From positions 62,001 to 126,000 of the forward strand of contig JNKJ01000010.1 of NCBI GenBank assembly GCA_000702025.1: DNA of 64,000 nucleotides, read 5' to 3'. Origin of the DNA: Blautia schinkii DSM 10518 (GTDB lineage: Bacteria; Bacillota; Clostridia; Lachnospirales; Lachnospiraceae). Positions 42,347 to 52,205 of the stretch are shown piece by piece (position 1 is the first letter of the stretch; the number at the start of each line of letters is the position of its first letter). Made by a program: the position numbers and the translations under genes. A model generated the notes under the pieces. That model was given only the letters and a program-made list of their open reading frames with translations. It had not been told where the DNA came from and searched no databases.

Positions 42347-43899
42347 AAATGAGCAGAGAGCATGAATATATTCTTGAGATGCAGCATATTACAAAAGAAT
42401 TTCCAGGCGTAAAAGCATTGGATGATGTTAATTTCTGCGTAAAAAAGGGTGAAATCCATGCGCTCGTAGGAGAGAACGGTGCGGGTAAATCAACACTCAT
42501 GAAAATTATGAGCGGTGTGTACCCGCACGGCTCTTACTCAGGAGATATCAGACTTTCAGGAGAAATCCAAAAGTACAGCAGCATAAAGGACAGTGAAAAG
42601 GCCGGAGTTACGATTATCTATCAGGAGCTTGGTCTGGTGCATTCTATGAATGTCTGTGAGAATATCTTCCTGGGAAATGAGATTATGAGGAACGGGCGTA
42701 TTGACTGGGATCAGCAATTCAGGCTGGCTTCAAAAGCCTTGCGGGACGTCAAACTGGATATTGATCCATATGTAGAAGTAGGAGGGCTTGGAACAGGGGT
42801 CCAGCAGCTGATTGAAATCGCAAAAGCATTGAGTAAGAATGTGAAGCTATTAATTTTGGACGAACCGACGGCATCCTTGACAGAGGAGGACTCGGAGAAC
42901 CTTCTCAATCTGATGAAGGATTTGAAAAATAAGGGAATTACCTGTATTTTCATTTCCCACAAGCTGAAAGAGGTATTTTCTATTTGTGATACCATTACTG
43001 TGTTACGCGATGGGAAAACAGTAGTGACAAAACCAGCCTCAGAGATGAAGGAAGAGGAGCTTATCACATATATGGTGGGACGTGAACTAAAAGAGTTATT
43101 TCCCAGACAAAAGCATACCCCTGGACAGACAGTTCTGGAGATTCACGACTGGTCTGCTGAAAATCCCAATAATCCGGAAAAGAAGCTTCTTAACAATATC
43201 AATATATCAATCAGAAAAGGTGAGATTCTCGGTATTGCGGGGCTGATGGGTGCAGGGCGCACAGAGCTTGCTCTTAGTATTTACGGAGCTTTGGACGCAA
43301 AGGTTACAGGGGAACTTGTTTTGAACGGGAAGAAGTTTAAACCGTTTACAGCTCCCAAACAGGCCATTAAAGAAGGAATAGGCTACCTGTCAGAGGACAG
43401 AAAGAGATATGGTCTTGTTCTTTCGTCAAGCATTATCACTAATATGTCCCTTGCAAGCCTGGATAAACTTACAAAGGGAGGCGTCATTGACAGGGATCTG
43501 GAAGTGTCCAAGGCAAATGAAAGTGTAAAAAAATATCACGTGAAAACGCCATCTATTTATCAGCTCGCAGAGAATTTAAGCGGAGGAAACCAGCAGAAGG
43601 TTCTTCTTGCGAAATCTATACTGGCAGAGCCGGCAGTTCTGATTTTGGATGAACCCACACGTGGAATCGATGTGGGCGCCAAATATGAGATTTATCAGTT
43701 AATGAATGAATTGGTGGAACAGGGAATCTGCGTTGTTATGATTTCCTCCGAGCTTCCCGAGGTAATAGGAATCAGCGATAGGATTTATATCATGCATGAG
43801 GGTTGTGTGAGCGGAGAATTGGAAATAGAAAAAGATATTGTCACACAGGATAAATTACTATACTTTATGGCAGGAGGTGGTCAGTATGGACAAGCATGA
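42343..43899 (+). CDS. Sugar ABC transporter ATPase, RbsA/XylG type
   Basis: A 518-aa ATPase with two nucleotide-binding domains in one chain. In the first, Walker A is GENGAGKST and Walker B LLILDEPTAS; in the second, a degenerate Walker A, GLMGAGRTE, precedes signature LSGGNQQKVLLAK and Walker B VLILDEPTRGID. This is the pattern of ribose/xylose-type importers. The start overlaps the previous stop; the ATG at 42349, with GGTG 7 nt upstream, is an equally good start. The permease gene overlaps its end by 14 bp. Confidence 0.95.
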   Translation: MKMSREHEYILEMQHITKEFPGVKALDDVNFCVKKGEIHALVGENGAGKSTLMKIMSGVYPHGSYSGDIRLSGEIQKYSSIKDSEKAGVTIIYQELGLVHSMNVCENIFLGNEIMRNGRIDWDQQFRLASKALRDVKLDIDPYVEVGGLGTGVQQLIEIAKALSKNVKLLILDEPTASLTEEDSENLLNLMKDLKNKGITCIFISHKLKEVFSICDTITVLRDGKTVVTKPASEMKEEELITYMVGRELKELFPRQKHTPGQTVLEIHDWSAENPNNPEKKLLNNINISIRKGEILGIAGLMGAGRTELALSIYGALDAKVTGELVLNGKKFKPFTAPKQAIKEGIGYLSEDRKRYGLVLSSSIITNMSLASLDKLTKGGVIDRDLEVSKANESVKKYHVKTPSIYQLAENLSGGNQQKVLLAKSILAEPAVLILDEPTRGIDVGAKYEIYQLMNELVEQGICVVMISSELPEVIGISDRIYIMHEGCVSGELEIEKDIVTQDKLLYFMAGGGQYGQA

Positions 43900-45109
43900 T
43901 GCAGCGCTTGAAATTAATTCTGGCACAAAAACGAAAAAATTTGTTTTATCTGAGGTTTTTAACCTGCGCAGAGACTTTGATAAAGTCTCGCTGATTGTAG
44001 AATTACTGCTGGTCTTTATTACTTTCCAGATATTAACTGGCGGTACATTTATGACCACCAGAAATTTGTCTAATCTTCTGATGCAGGGAGCAACCTGTTC
44101 AATTATTGCGATTACAATGATGTTGGTAATTGTATCCCAGAATGCAGATTTGTCTGCAGGCAATGTACTGGGTTTTATGGGGGTTGTCGCGGCCACTATG
44201 CAGGTGAATCTGGAATTGGGGACAAGTGCGACGATTCTCATCACATTGCTGACCGGTCTGCTGGTAGGCTTGTGGCATGGCTTCTGGATTGGATATGTAA
44301 AGCTGCCGGCCTTTATCGTAACATTTGCTACACAGCTGATTATGAAGGGGCTGATACTGCTGGTAGGCGGCGGTATGTCCATCGGTCCCGTATCTCCCTC
44401 TTTTGCTGTGTTTGGTTACGAATATCTTCCCAATATTATCGGGGAGGAAACAGGATTTAATCTCCTGAGCGTTATTTTACTGGTTTTGGCGATTTTGTGT
44501 TACATAGGATTCAGTATATATAACAGAAGGAAAAAAATAAAAGAAGGAAATCCACAGTATGGAATGCCTATTTTTATTGGACAGTTGGTACTTGTGTCAG
44601 CGGCCATCTTTCTTGTAGGCAGTATTATGGCTTTCAATCGGGGATTTTCTTATGCAGTATTGATTTTAGTAGCTTTAGCGTTGGTTTTCAGCTTTATAGT
44701 GAAAAATACCAAGTTTGGACGTTATGTATTTGCAATTGGCGGAAATAGAGATGCGGCACGCCTGTCAGGTATCAATATAGAATTAAACGTTTTAAAAATA
44801 TATGTTCTTCACGGATTGGTGACGGCCGTCGCGGCGATAGTCTATCTGGGAAGAGTGGGACAGGCGGCGGCAACATCAGGGACTGGTTTTGAATTTACTG
44901 CAATCTCAGGCTGCGTTGTAGGAGGAACCAGTATCCTGGGCGGACGTGGAAATATCATTGGTGTCATAATAGGCACCATGCTAATGGCTGCCCTTGATAA
45001 TGGCATGAGCCTGTTGAACCTGGATGCAACGTTCCAGTATATTATCAAGGGAATGGTTCTGATGATTGCAATTGCAATTGATGTAAGCAGTAAAAAAACG
45101 AAGAAGTAA
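43886..45109 (+). CDS. Sugar ABC transporter permease, XylH/RbsC type
   Basis: A 407-aa permease with about ten helices. Family motifs include NLLMQGATCSIIAITMMLVIVSQNADLSAG (the region around residue 65 to 95), GRYVFAIGGNRDAARLSGI and GGTSILGGRGNIIGVIIG. A middle insertion (about residues 205-250) with a basic segment is typical of XylH-like rather than RbsC-like members. I chose the ATG with AGGAGG upstream, which overlaps the end of the ATPase gene. It completes a binding protein-ATPase-permease importer. Confidence 0.94.
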   Translation: MDKHDAALEINSGTKTKKFVLSEVFNLRRDFDKVSLIVELLLVFITFQILTGGTFMTTRNLSNLLMQGATCSIIAITMMLVIVSQNADLSAGNVLGFMGVVAATMQVNLELGTSATILITLLTGLLVGLWHGFWIGYVKLPAFIVTFATQLIMKGLILLVGGGMSIGPVSPSFAVFGYEYLPNIIGEETGFNLLSVILLVLAILCYIGFSIYNRRKKIKEGNPQYGMPIFIGQLVLVSAAIFLVGSIMAFNRGFSYAVLILVALALVFSFIVKNTKFGRYVFAIGGNRDAARLSGINIELNVLKIYVLHGLVTAVAAIVYLGRVGQAAATSGTGFEFTAISGCVVGGTSILGGRGNIIGVIIGTMLMAALDNGMSLLNLDATFQYIIKGMVLMIAIAIDVSSKKTKK

Positions 45110-45122
45110 GGAATGTGGAAGT

Positions 45123-46079
45123 ATGGGAGGCACAGAGATTATATGTCTGGGAATCAGTGCTCTGGATATTCTTGTGAGAGGAATCGGTGATTTCCGGCTG
45201 GACGGGCAGACTGTTTTCTCACGTGATATAGAACTGATTCCCGGTGGAGATGCTTTAAATGAAGCGGTTACGCTCTCAAGACTTGGACATAAGGTGAGGC
45301 TGCTGACCTTGACCGGTGCAGATTTTCAGAGGGATGTAATACTAAAATACTGCAGTGAGAACGGGTTAGCGGCAGACGGAATCCAATGTGGCAGTTTTCC
45401 CACTTCAACCAGCATAGCAATGATTACAGAAAACGGCGAAAGAACGATTATCGGGCAGGAGAACGGTTCGGCAAGAGAGTTTTCTGCAAGTGATATTGAT
45501 ATGTCGGTTTTTCAGCCGGGGGTGAAGGCAGTATCCATCGGAAGTCTGTTCTGCAGTGAAAGGCTGGATGACAAAGGCCTGACGGCAATCTTGGAAAAAG
45601 CACACAACTGCGGAGCAGTGACAGTTGCAGATTTTGTCATGGATTTAAAGGAATGGAGCCTGGATTCCATAGCTGGGGCGCTGAAATATCTGGACTATGC
45701 AATCCCAAGCTATGAGGAGGCTGTCTATTACACAAAGATGCAGGAGCCTTCCCGGATATCAGCAGTGTTTAAAAGCTACGGGGTTAAAAATGTCATCATA
45801 AAGATGGGTGCTGACGGAATTTATGCAGATATTGAAGGCAGAGAATTGCAGCTTCCCTCTCTGGCAAAAAAGGTCATTGATACAACTGGGGCGGGGGACA
45901 GCTTCACAGCGGGCTTTATTTCAGGGTTGGTCCAGAATCTGAATGCAAAGGAAGGCTTAATCTTTGCCAGTGCGGCTGCGGCGATTACCGTACAGAAAGT
46001 AGGAGCCAGTGGAGCTGTTAACAGCAGGGAACAGATTAGGCAGTATATGGAAGAAGAGGTGTGGGATGAAACAATTTAA
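45123..46079 (+). CDS. PfkB-family carbohydrate kinase
   Basis: A 318-aa ribokinase-family enzyme with IELIPGGDALNEAVTLSRLG (signature 1, about residues 37-56) and DTTGAGDSFTAGFISGL (signature 2, about 252-268; the GAGD aspartate is the catalytic base). It follows the ABC permease gene by 13 bp and overlaps the aldolase gene by 14 bp. It probably phosphorylates the imported sugar or a keto-deoxy acid; a role with the DeoC-like or FBP-type aldolase is possible but not shown. Confidence 0.92.
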   Translation: MGGTEIICLGISALDILVRGIGDFRLDGQTVFSRDIELIPGGDALNEAVTLSRLGHKVRLLTLTGADFQRDVILKYCSENGLAADGIQCGSFPTSTSIAMITENGERTIIGQENGSAREFSASDIDMSVFQPGVKAVSIGSLFCSERLDDKGLTAILEKAHNCGAVTVADFVMDLKEWSLDSIAGALKYLDYAIPSYEEAVYYTKMQEPSRISAVFKSYGVKNVIIKMGADGIYADIEGRELQLPSLAKKVIDTTGAGDSFTAGFISGLVQNLNAKEGLIFASAAAAITVQKVGASGAVNSREQIRQYMEEEVWDETI

Positions 46080-46941
46080 AGGAATTTTTCCGGCATTGAT
46101 TACGCCCTTTGACACGGAGGGAAATATTAATGAAAAGGCATTGGAAATTATTATAGAAAAAAATATCAGGGACGGTGTGGATGGTTTTTACCTTTCAGGG
46201 AGTACAGGGGAATCCTATATGATGAGTAATGACCAGAGGAAAAATCTGATAAAGCTCGCGTCAGGTATTGTCAATAAGCGTGTGCCGGTTATCGCTAATA
46301 TCGGGTCCTTTTCATTAGATCAGGCATTGGATATGGCGGATTGTGCAGGAAAACAGGGGATTGATGCGATTTCCTCCGTGCCACCATTTTATTTTCCATT
46401 CAGTAAACGTGAAATCAAAAATTATTATATGAGCCTTCAAAAGGAAACAGGCTTGCCTGTGATTATATATAATATACCAGAGATGAGCGGCGTTAATTTT
46501 ACAACTGAGGAATTGCTGGAGCTTCTGACATGCAGCGGGATTACGGGAAGCAAACAGACTACCTATAATTTGTTCCAGACAGAGCAGCTTGTAAGGTACA
46601 ATCCGGGGAAAAGCATTTTTAATGGCCATGATGAGATATTTCTTTCTGCATTGTCGGTGGGTGTGGAGGCAACTATCGGGAGCACAGTTTCTATTATGGC
46701 AGATCAGTTCATAGCGGTACGGAGAGCTTTCAGGGAGAGTCAAATGCAGGAAGCCTTGAAAGTCCAGGGTAAAATTAACGATATGGTGGACAGTCTTCTG
46801 AAGGTCGGGATTTTTAAAGGTATCAAGGCAGTACTTTTTCTGCAAGGCATAGACTGCGGTGTTTGTAAAAAACCGTTTGAGGAATTGACTAAGGAGGAAC
46901 TGCGGTTCCTGGAAAAAGCTCTTGAGCGGCTGAATAGTTAG
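46066..46941 (+). CDS. DapA/NanA-superfamily aldolase
   Basis: A 291-aa class I pyruvate-type aldolase or dehydratase. It has the GSTGE substrate loop (SGSTGESYMM), the conserved Tyr in IIYNIPEMSGV and the Schiff-base Lys in ITGSKQTT. Members include dihydrodipicolinate synthase, sialate aldolase and 2-keto-3-deoxy-sugar-acid aldolases; the neighbouring sugar-acid dehydratase favours the last. I chose the ATG of MKQFKGIFPALITPF, preceded by GAAGAGG; its frame overlaps the kinase stop by 14 bp. Confidence 0.92.
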   Translation: MKQFKGIFPALITPFDTEGNINEKALEIIIEKNIRDGVDGFYLSGSTGESYMMSNDQRKNLIKLASGIVNKRVPVIANIGSFSLDQALDMADCAGKQGIDAISSVPPFYFPFSKREIKNYYMSLQKETGLPVIIYNIPEMSGVNFTTEELLELLTCSGITGSKQTTYNLFQTEQLVRYNPGKSIFNGHDEIFLSALSVGVEATIGSTVSIMADQFIAVRRAFRESQMQEALKVQGKINDMVDSLLKVGIFKGIKAVLFLQGIDCGVCKKPFEELTKEELRFLEKALERLNS

Positions 46942-46954
46942 AGGAGATGCAGAT

Positions 46955-47806
46955 ATGGAATTATGTACGATGAAAGAACTGCTGCAGGATGCTTACCGTA
47001 ATGGATATGCAGTTCCCGCATTTAATGTATGTAATCTTGAAAATATCCAGGGTATTCTGGAAGCAGCGGAGGAATGCAGGGCACCAGTGATCATTCAGGC
47101 TCATTGGCTGGAGGCTTATTATTCATCCCCGGAAACTGTGGTGTCTATAGTGAAAGCAGAGGGAGAGCGCCGGAGGGTCAGAGCGGCCATCCATTTAGAC
47201 CACGGGGCAGCCTATGAAGATACGGTAAAATGTGTCCGTGGCGGGTTTACGAGTGTGATGTACGACGGTTCGCAGCTGCCTTTGGAAGAAAATATCGCCA
47301 ACCTGCGCAAGGTGTGTGAAATGGCCAGGGCAGTGGGAGTGACGGTGGAAGGTGAAATCGGAACGATTGGACAGAACTCTGAAATAGGAGATGTCCTAGA
47401 ACGTGTTTATATGACAGATCCTATGGAGGCTAAAAGACTTGCCGATGAAACACAAATAGATTGTCTGGCCGTGGCCATAGGAAATGCACATGGATTTTAT
47501 ACATCAGCTCCTCAATTAGACTTTAAGAGACTATCCGCAATCACAGAGCTTGTGAAAATTCCTATAGTACTGCATGGAGGTACAGGCATTCCCTGTGATC
47601 AGTTACAGAAAGCAATCGGTATGGGAGTTAGTAAAGTTAATTTCAGCAGCGTACTGCGTAAAGCTTTTATTAAAAATATGTACAGCTACATGGAGCATAA
47701 TCCCGATGAAATCAGTCTTATGGATATTATGAATAGTGGAAAAGAGGCAATGAAAGAGATTGTGCGGGACTGCATTGACATGTGCATGTGCAGGGACAGG
47801 TATTGA
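46955..47806 (+). CDS. Class II (zinc) fructose-bisphosphate-type aldolase
   Basis: A 283-aa zinc aldolase of the FbaA/GatY/KbaY family. It has D82 and H83 in IHLDHGAAYED, GEIG (about residues 133-136), H179 in GNAHGFY and H207 in VLHGGTG, the usual zinc and catalytic residues. Length and motifs fit ketose-1,6-bisphosphate or tagatose-bisphosphate aldolases. It starts 13 bp after the DapA-like gene. In this locus it could split a phosphorylated ketose to DHAP and an aldehyde. Confidence 0.93.
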   Translation: MELCTMKELLQDAYRNGYAVPAFNVCNLENIQGILEAAEECRAPVIIQAHWLEAYYSSPETVVSIVKAEGERRRVRAAIHLDHGAAYEDTVKCVRGGFTSVMYDGSQLPLEENIANLRKVCEMARAVGVTVEGEIGTIGQNSEIGDVLERVYMTDPMEAKRLADETQIDCLAVAIGNAHGFYTSAPQLDFKRLSAITELVKIPIVLHGGTGIPCDQLQKAIGMGVSKVNFSSVLRKAFIKNMYSYMEHNPDEISLMDIMNSGKEAMKEIVRDCIDMCMCRDRY

Positions 47807-47885
47807 TCAGTAACTGGTTTGCAGATAAGCCCGGTTATTTGCTGATGTACAGGTTAAAATAGGTTAGAGAAAAGAGGGATACCTT

Positions 47886-49343
47886 ATGAAAATGTTAATT
47901 AATGGAATGGACGTAGATTCAAGAAGCGGTGAGGTTATCGAAGTGATCAATCCTTATAATAGCCAAGTGCTGGATACAGTACCTGCGGCTGCTAAAGAGG
48001 ATGTCGACTTTGCAGTGGAGAGTGCGGTAATGGGACAGAAAAAATGGTACCGTAATCATGTACGCGCAAGGGCTGCAATACTCAGGAAATTTCTGGAACT
48101 GTTAAAACGTGACCGGGATGACCTGGCAAGAACCATCACCATGGAAACCGGAAAGCCAGTATTTGACTCCTATGGCGAAATTGATTCGGTTTCTATGACG
48201 TTTGAAAGCTCAATTGAGATTGTGAAGCACCATTACGGTAAAACAATGCCTATGGGAATTGAAGGCGGGTACGATGATGATCTGCAGGTAACGGTACATG
48301 AGCCGTTGGGTGTGATCGCATGTATTGTTCCATTTAATTTTCCGGCAGCATTGTGGGCCTTTAAAGCAGCACCGGCATTGATGGCAGGAAATTCGATTGT
48401 AGTAAAACCGGCCAGCTATAATCCTTTATGTGTTTTAAAATTAATGAAGCTATTGGTGGAGGCGGGAGTGACACCGGAAGCAGTACAGTGTATAACTGGA
48501 AGAGGATCAAAGGTGGGAAACTGGCTTGTGGAAAATCCACTGGTAGCACAGGTGAATCTGACAGGAGGTGTGGAGGCAGGTAAGGAAATTGCCAGAAGAG
48601 CAGCTGAGAACCTCACGGAATATAAATTTGAGTTGGGGGGAAATGACCCTCTGATTATCTGCGCAGACTGTGATATGGATCTGGCAGTTAATGAGGCAGG
48701 GGATAAGACAAGAAATGCAGGCCAGTGCTGCTCCGGAGCGAAGAGATTTATCGTACATAACAGCATCAAGGATATTTTTGTAAAGCGTCTTATCGAGGAA
48801 CGTCTGAAAACTGTAAAAACCGGAGATCTGATGAATATGGATACAGACTTTGGCACACTGATCAGTGAACATGCGGCGAAAGAAGTAGAACGGCAGGTTC
48901 TTCACACCGTAGGGCAAGGGGCTAAAATCGTATATGGAGGGCGGAGAACAGGCGCCTTTTACGAACCCACAGTGCTTGTGGATGTAAAGCCGGATATGGA
49001 TATTGCCAGGGATATGGAAGTATTTGGCCCGGTATTCCCGATTATCGGTTTTGACACATTGGAGGAAGCAATTGAGATTGCAGAGGCAACCCAATATGGC
49101 CTCAGCTCAGGGGTAATTACAAATAATTTACAGGATGCTATGATGGTTGCCGGAAGCCTGAAGGCAGGTATGGTTGCTGTGAATGGTTCCGGCGGTTTCC
49201 GTGCCCAAGAACTGCCGTTTGGAGGCGGGAAGAAAATGAGCGGCAACAGTCGTGAATGTATGTCTTCTGTACTGGAGGAGGTTACCCAGGAAAAGTCAAT
49301 CATTTTCCGCTATGCTATGAAAAAATATAACGAAAATAAGTAA
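47886..49343 (+). CDS. NAD(P)-dependent aldehyde dehydrogenase
   Basis: A 485-aa aldehyde dehydrogenase. The general base is E249 (FELGGND) and the catalytic Cys is C282 (GQCCSGAKRF); other motifs are PFNFPAALWAFKAAPALMAGNSIVVKP and EVFGPVFPIIGF. It oxidises an aldehyde to its acid; lactaldehyde, glycolaldehyde or semialdehydes from the aldolases encoded beside it are plausible. It starts 79 bp after the zinc aldolase gene. The two adjacent aldolase genes and the kinase gene downstream make lactaldehyde attractive, but this is inference. Confidence 0.93.
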   Translation: MKMLINGMDVDSRSGEVIEVINPYNSQVLDTVPAAAKEDVDFAVESAVMGQKKWYRNHVRARAAILRKFLELLKRDRDDLARTITMETGKPVFDSYGEIDSVSMTFESSIEIVKHHYGKTMPMGIEGGYDDDLQVTVHEPLGVIACIVPFNFPAALWAFKAAPALMAGNSIVVKPASYNPLCVLKLMKLLVEAGVTPEAVQCITGRGSKVGNWLVENPLVAQVNLTGGVEAGKEIARRAAENLTEYKFELGGNDPLIICADCDMDLAVNEAGDKTRNAGQCCSGAKRFIVHNSIKDIFVKRLIEERLKTVKTGDLMNMDTDFGTLISEHAAKEVERQVLHTVGQGAKIVYGGRRTGAFYEPTVLVDVKPDMDIARDMEVFGPVFPIIGFDTLEEAIEIAEATQYGLSSGVITNNLQDAMMVAGSLKAGMVAVNGSGGFRAQELPFGGGKKMSGNSRECMSSVLEEVTQEKSIIFRYAMKKYNENK

Positions 49344-49355
49344 AGGGTATTAAAC

Positions 49356-50639
49356 ATGATGAAATCACAAATTATGCATCCGGCGGATCAGATATGTACA
49401 GTTATGAAACAAATATACGACAGGGGTCTGACTTCTCTCACTGGAGGGAATTTATCTATGATGGACGAGGAGGGGATAATCTGGGTATCCCCTTCAGGAA
49501 TCGATAAAGGAAAATTAAATAGGGAGGATATTGTAAAGCTTCTTCCTGACGGCAGCGTGGAAGGGATCCATAAACCGACTTCTGAATATGGAATCCACAA
49601 AAGAATTTATGATGTATGTCCTGGGATGAAAGCCGTTCTCCATGCACATTCTCCTGCTTTAGTTTCATTGAGTATTGCGCATCAAAGTCCTGACACATTT
49701 CTTACGCTGGCATCTCTTGAGACATGCGACAATCCGGGGGTGGCAGAATATGCCACCCCCGGGACTATGGATTTGGCGGAAGAGGTTGGAAGAGTATTTG
49801 AAGCAGGGCATGAAGCCGTTGTGCTGAAGAATCATGCGGCCTTTGTGGGCAGCAGAATAGACTTATTTGACGGAATGAAGCGCTTGGAACAATTAGAAAT
49901 GACGTCCAGACTTCAGCTTTGTACCGGTGTTGTGGGTAGAGGAAAAAGACTAGACCGTGGTGCAGTGCACGCTTACCGGGAGTCGAGAAAGAAACCGCCG
50001 GAGTTTGAAGAAGCGCACATTTACTCTTCCAGGGAACGGGAAAAAAGGAGAGAGCTTGCCACATTTGCAAAACGGGCATATGATAAAAATCTATTTACCG
50101 GAAAATATGGTACCTTGTCTGTAAGGGTAGATAGCCATACATTTCTGATTTCTCCGGATGATAAGGATAATGCCTGGATGAGCGAAAGTGAGTTTGTGAG
50201 TATTCATGATAAAAAGGCAGAAATGGGGAAAAATCCGGACAAGGATTGGAGACTGCATGAAGAAATTTACCGCCTTCATCCGGAGGTACAGTGTATCATG
50301 ATGGCGGCTCCTGCACATATTACGAGTTACGCGGTCAGCGGTGCCGTTTATCCTGTGGAGATTGCACCTGAATCCTATGGAGTTCTAAGAAAAGGATACG
50401 AATTTTCTTTCCAGGAATTCATTGATGTGAAACCTTTGGCGCAAACGCTTAGTTTATCACAGCCCTTTGCCCTTATATCCAATGTGGGTGCAATTGTGGT
50501 AGGGCCGGATATGACTTTGACTTTTGATAAACTGGAGGTGGCGGAGTCTTCTGCCTGGTCGCTGCATATGGCGGCCATGGGAGGCATGAGCATACAGCCT
50601 CTTACTGCGGGACAATTACTCCTGACAGACAAGAACTGA
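49356..50639 (+). CDS. Tandem class II aldolase/adducin-domain protein, second domain degenerate
   Basis: A 427-aa protein made of two copies of the class II aldolase/adducin fold (about 1-205 and 225-427); family members such as FucA are usually about 215 aa with one copy. The first copy is intact: E77, zinc ligands H96 and H98 (LHAHSP) and H160 (KNHAAF). In the second, the HxH position reads M-x-A (MMAAPAH) and the third His is replaced in SNVGAIVVG, so it should not bind zinc. It lies between an aldehyde dehydrogenase and a rhamnulokinase-like gene, as expected for a fuculose-1-phosphate or rhamnulose-1-phosphate aldolase role. Confidence 0.88.
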   Translation: MMKSQIMHPADQICTVMKQIYDRGLTSLTGGNLSMMDEEGIIWVSPSGIDKGKLNREDIVKLLPDGSVEGIHKPTSEYGIHKRIYDVCPGMKAVLHAHSPALVSLSIAHQSPDTFLTLASLETCDNPGVAEYATPGTMDLAEEVGRVFEAGHEAVVLKNHAAFVGSRIDLFDGMKRLEQLEMTSRLQLCTGVVGRGKRLDRGAVHAYRESRKKPPEFEEAHIYSSREREKRRELATFAKRAYDKNLFTGKYGTLSVRVDSHTFLISPDDKDNAWMSESEFVSIHDKKAEMGKNPDKDWRLHEEIYRLHPEVQCIMMAAPAHITSYAVSGAVYPVEIAPESYGVLRKGYEFSFQEFIDVKPLAQTLSLSQPFALISNVGAIVVGPDMTLTFDKLEVAESSAWSLHMAAMGGMSIQPLTAGQLLLTDKN

Positions 50640-50660
50640 GAGGTGGGATAGGAAAATTGT

Positions 50661-52169
50661 ATGAAAAAACATATATATCTGGCTATGGATTTTGGTTCTG
50701 GTTCTGGAAGAGGGCTTGTGGGGGCTTTTGACGGAAGCTTGCTGCGAATGGATGAGATCAGCCGCTTTCCCAATTATTTTGTTAACATCAACGGCTCATT
50801 GTACTGGAATACGTATTATCTTTATCATGAGATTCTGAAATCAGCCCGAAAAGTAACGTCCATGTATGAGACAGAGGAAATACAGAGTATGGGAATAGAC
50901 ACGTGGGGTACGGATTTCGGGTTGATAGACAGAAATGGCAGATTACTGGACGGCTGCAGGTGTATCAGAAATTCTGACGGAACAGGCATGAATGCCGTAA
51001 ACCAGATTGTGTCGTTTTCAAGGCTGTACCGTTGCGCGGGTATACAGTGTATGCGCGGAAACACGCTGTATCAGCTTTATGAAAGAAAACTTTTTGGAGA
51101 TTCTGCACTGGAACAGGCAGATACAATGCTTATGGTTCCAGATTTACTTTCTTATTATCTCACTGGGGAAAAGTATGCAGAATATACGATTGCAAGTACC
51201 ACAATGATGCTTAATCCATATACAAAGAAATGGAACAGTGAACTTATGAGCCTGCTGGAATTATCAGATCAACTTCTGCCGCCGATTATTATGCCATGCG
51301 AGAAAGCATTTCCGGTGCGTACAGGTCTGGTAGATGACAATAGTAAATGGAGACTGATTCCGGTAGCGTCCCACGACACAGCCTCTGCCGTTGCAGCCGC
51401 ACCTCTGAAAAAGGGAGAAATTTTCTGCTCCAGCGGAACATGGTCAATGATCGGTATTGAAAGGGAGGAACCATTGATCAGTGATTTTGCCAGAAAGACT
51501 AATTTTTCTAACGAAGGAACAATAGACGGAAAGATACGGCTGCTGAAAAACTGTATGGGAATGTGGGCGGTACAGCAATGCGCTGCCCGATGGTGTGACA
51601 GAGGGACATTTGTAGATTGGAAGGGAATTGTGGAATTGGCAGGAGGAGAACGCCCATTTATCAGCCTGGTAAATCTGGAAGAGCCTGAATTTTATAATGC
51701 TGGTGATATGGTTATGAAAATACAGGATTATTGCAGGCGTACGAATCAAACCATTCCTGAATCAAAGGGCGCAATTGCCAGATGTATATATGAAAGTATG
51801 GCCCTGCGGTATCGTTATATAGTAGAGCAGCTGGAAAAAGTAACTGGAAAGTCATTTAAAGCTTTCCGGATAGTGGGAGGCGGAATTCAGAATACCTTGC
51901 TTAACCAATTCACTGCTAATGCGTTGGATAAGCTTGTTATTACAGGACCTGTGGAGGCAGCCTGCGCAGGGAATATCCTGGCTCAAGCCGTGGCAGCAGG
52001 AGACCTTGGGGGCTTCGACGATATCCGAGATGTAACGGAACGGTCATTTGAAATCTGTAAATACGAACCAATTCAAACAAGAGAATGGGATGTGGCATAT
52101 GGCAAGTATCTTCGATTGATAAATAAACGATGGATTGAAACGTGGGAACAAGACACTAAGATCATATAG
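50661..52169 (+). CDS. Rhamnulokinase-like FGGY kinase
   Basis: A 502-aa FGGY carbohydrate kinase of the RhaB group. The N-terminal phosphate loop reads MDFGSGSGRGLVG (RhaB enzymes usually have a similar G-x-S-S-G-R), followed by IDTWGTDFGLID, SHDTASAVAA, SSGTWSMIG and the C-terminal IVGGGIQNTLLNQFTANAL. It would phosphorylate a ketose such as rhamnulose or fuculose, whose phosphate the preceding class II aldolase could split. Start: ATG 21 bp after the aldolase stop. It ends the sugar locus; a weak hairpin follows. Confidence 0.92.
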   Translation: MKKHIYLAMDFGSGSGRGLVGAFDGSLLRMDEISRFPNYFVNINGSLYWNTYYLYHEILKSARKVTSMYETEEIQSMGIDTWGTDFGLIDRNGRLLDGCRCIRNSDGTGMNAVNQIVSFSRLYRCAGIQCMRGNTLYQLYERKLFGDSALEQADTMLMVPDLLSYYLTGEKYAEYTIASTTMMLNPYTKKWNSELMSLLELSDQLLPPIIMPCEKAFPVRTGLVDDNSKWRLIPVASHDTASAVAAAPLKKGEIFCSSGTWSMIGIEREEPLISDFARKTNFSNEGTIDGKIRLLKNCMGMWAVQQCAARWCDRGTFVDWKGIVELAGGERPFISLVNLEEPEFYNAGDMVMKIQDYCRRTNQTIPESKGAIARCIYESMALRYRYIVEQLEKVTGKSFKAFRIVGGGIQNTLLNQFTANALDKLVITGPVEAACAGNILAQAVAAGDLGGFDDIRDVTERSFEICKYEPIQTREWDVAYGKYLRLINKRWIETWEQDTKII

Positions 52170-52205
52170 GAATAACAGAAAACTAAATAGGGGAAACGCA
52201 AATAA

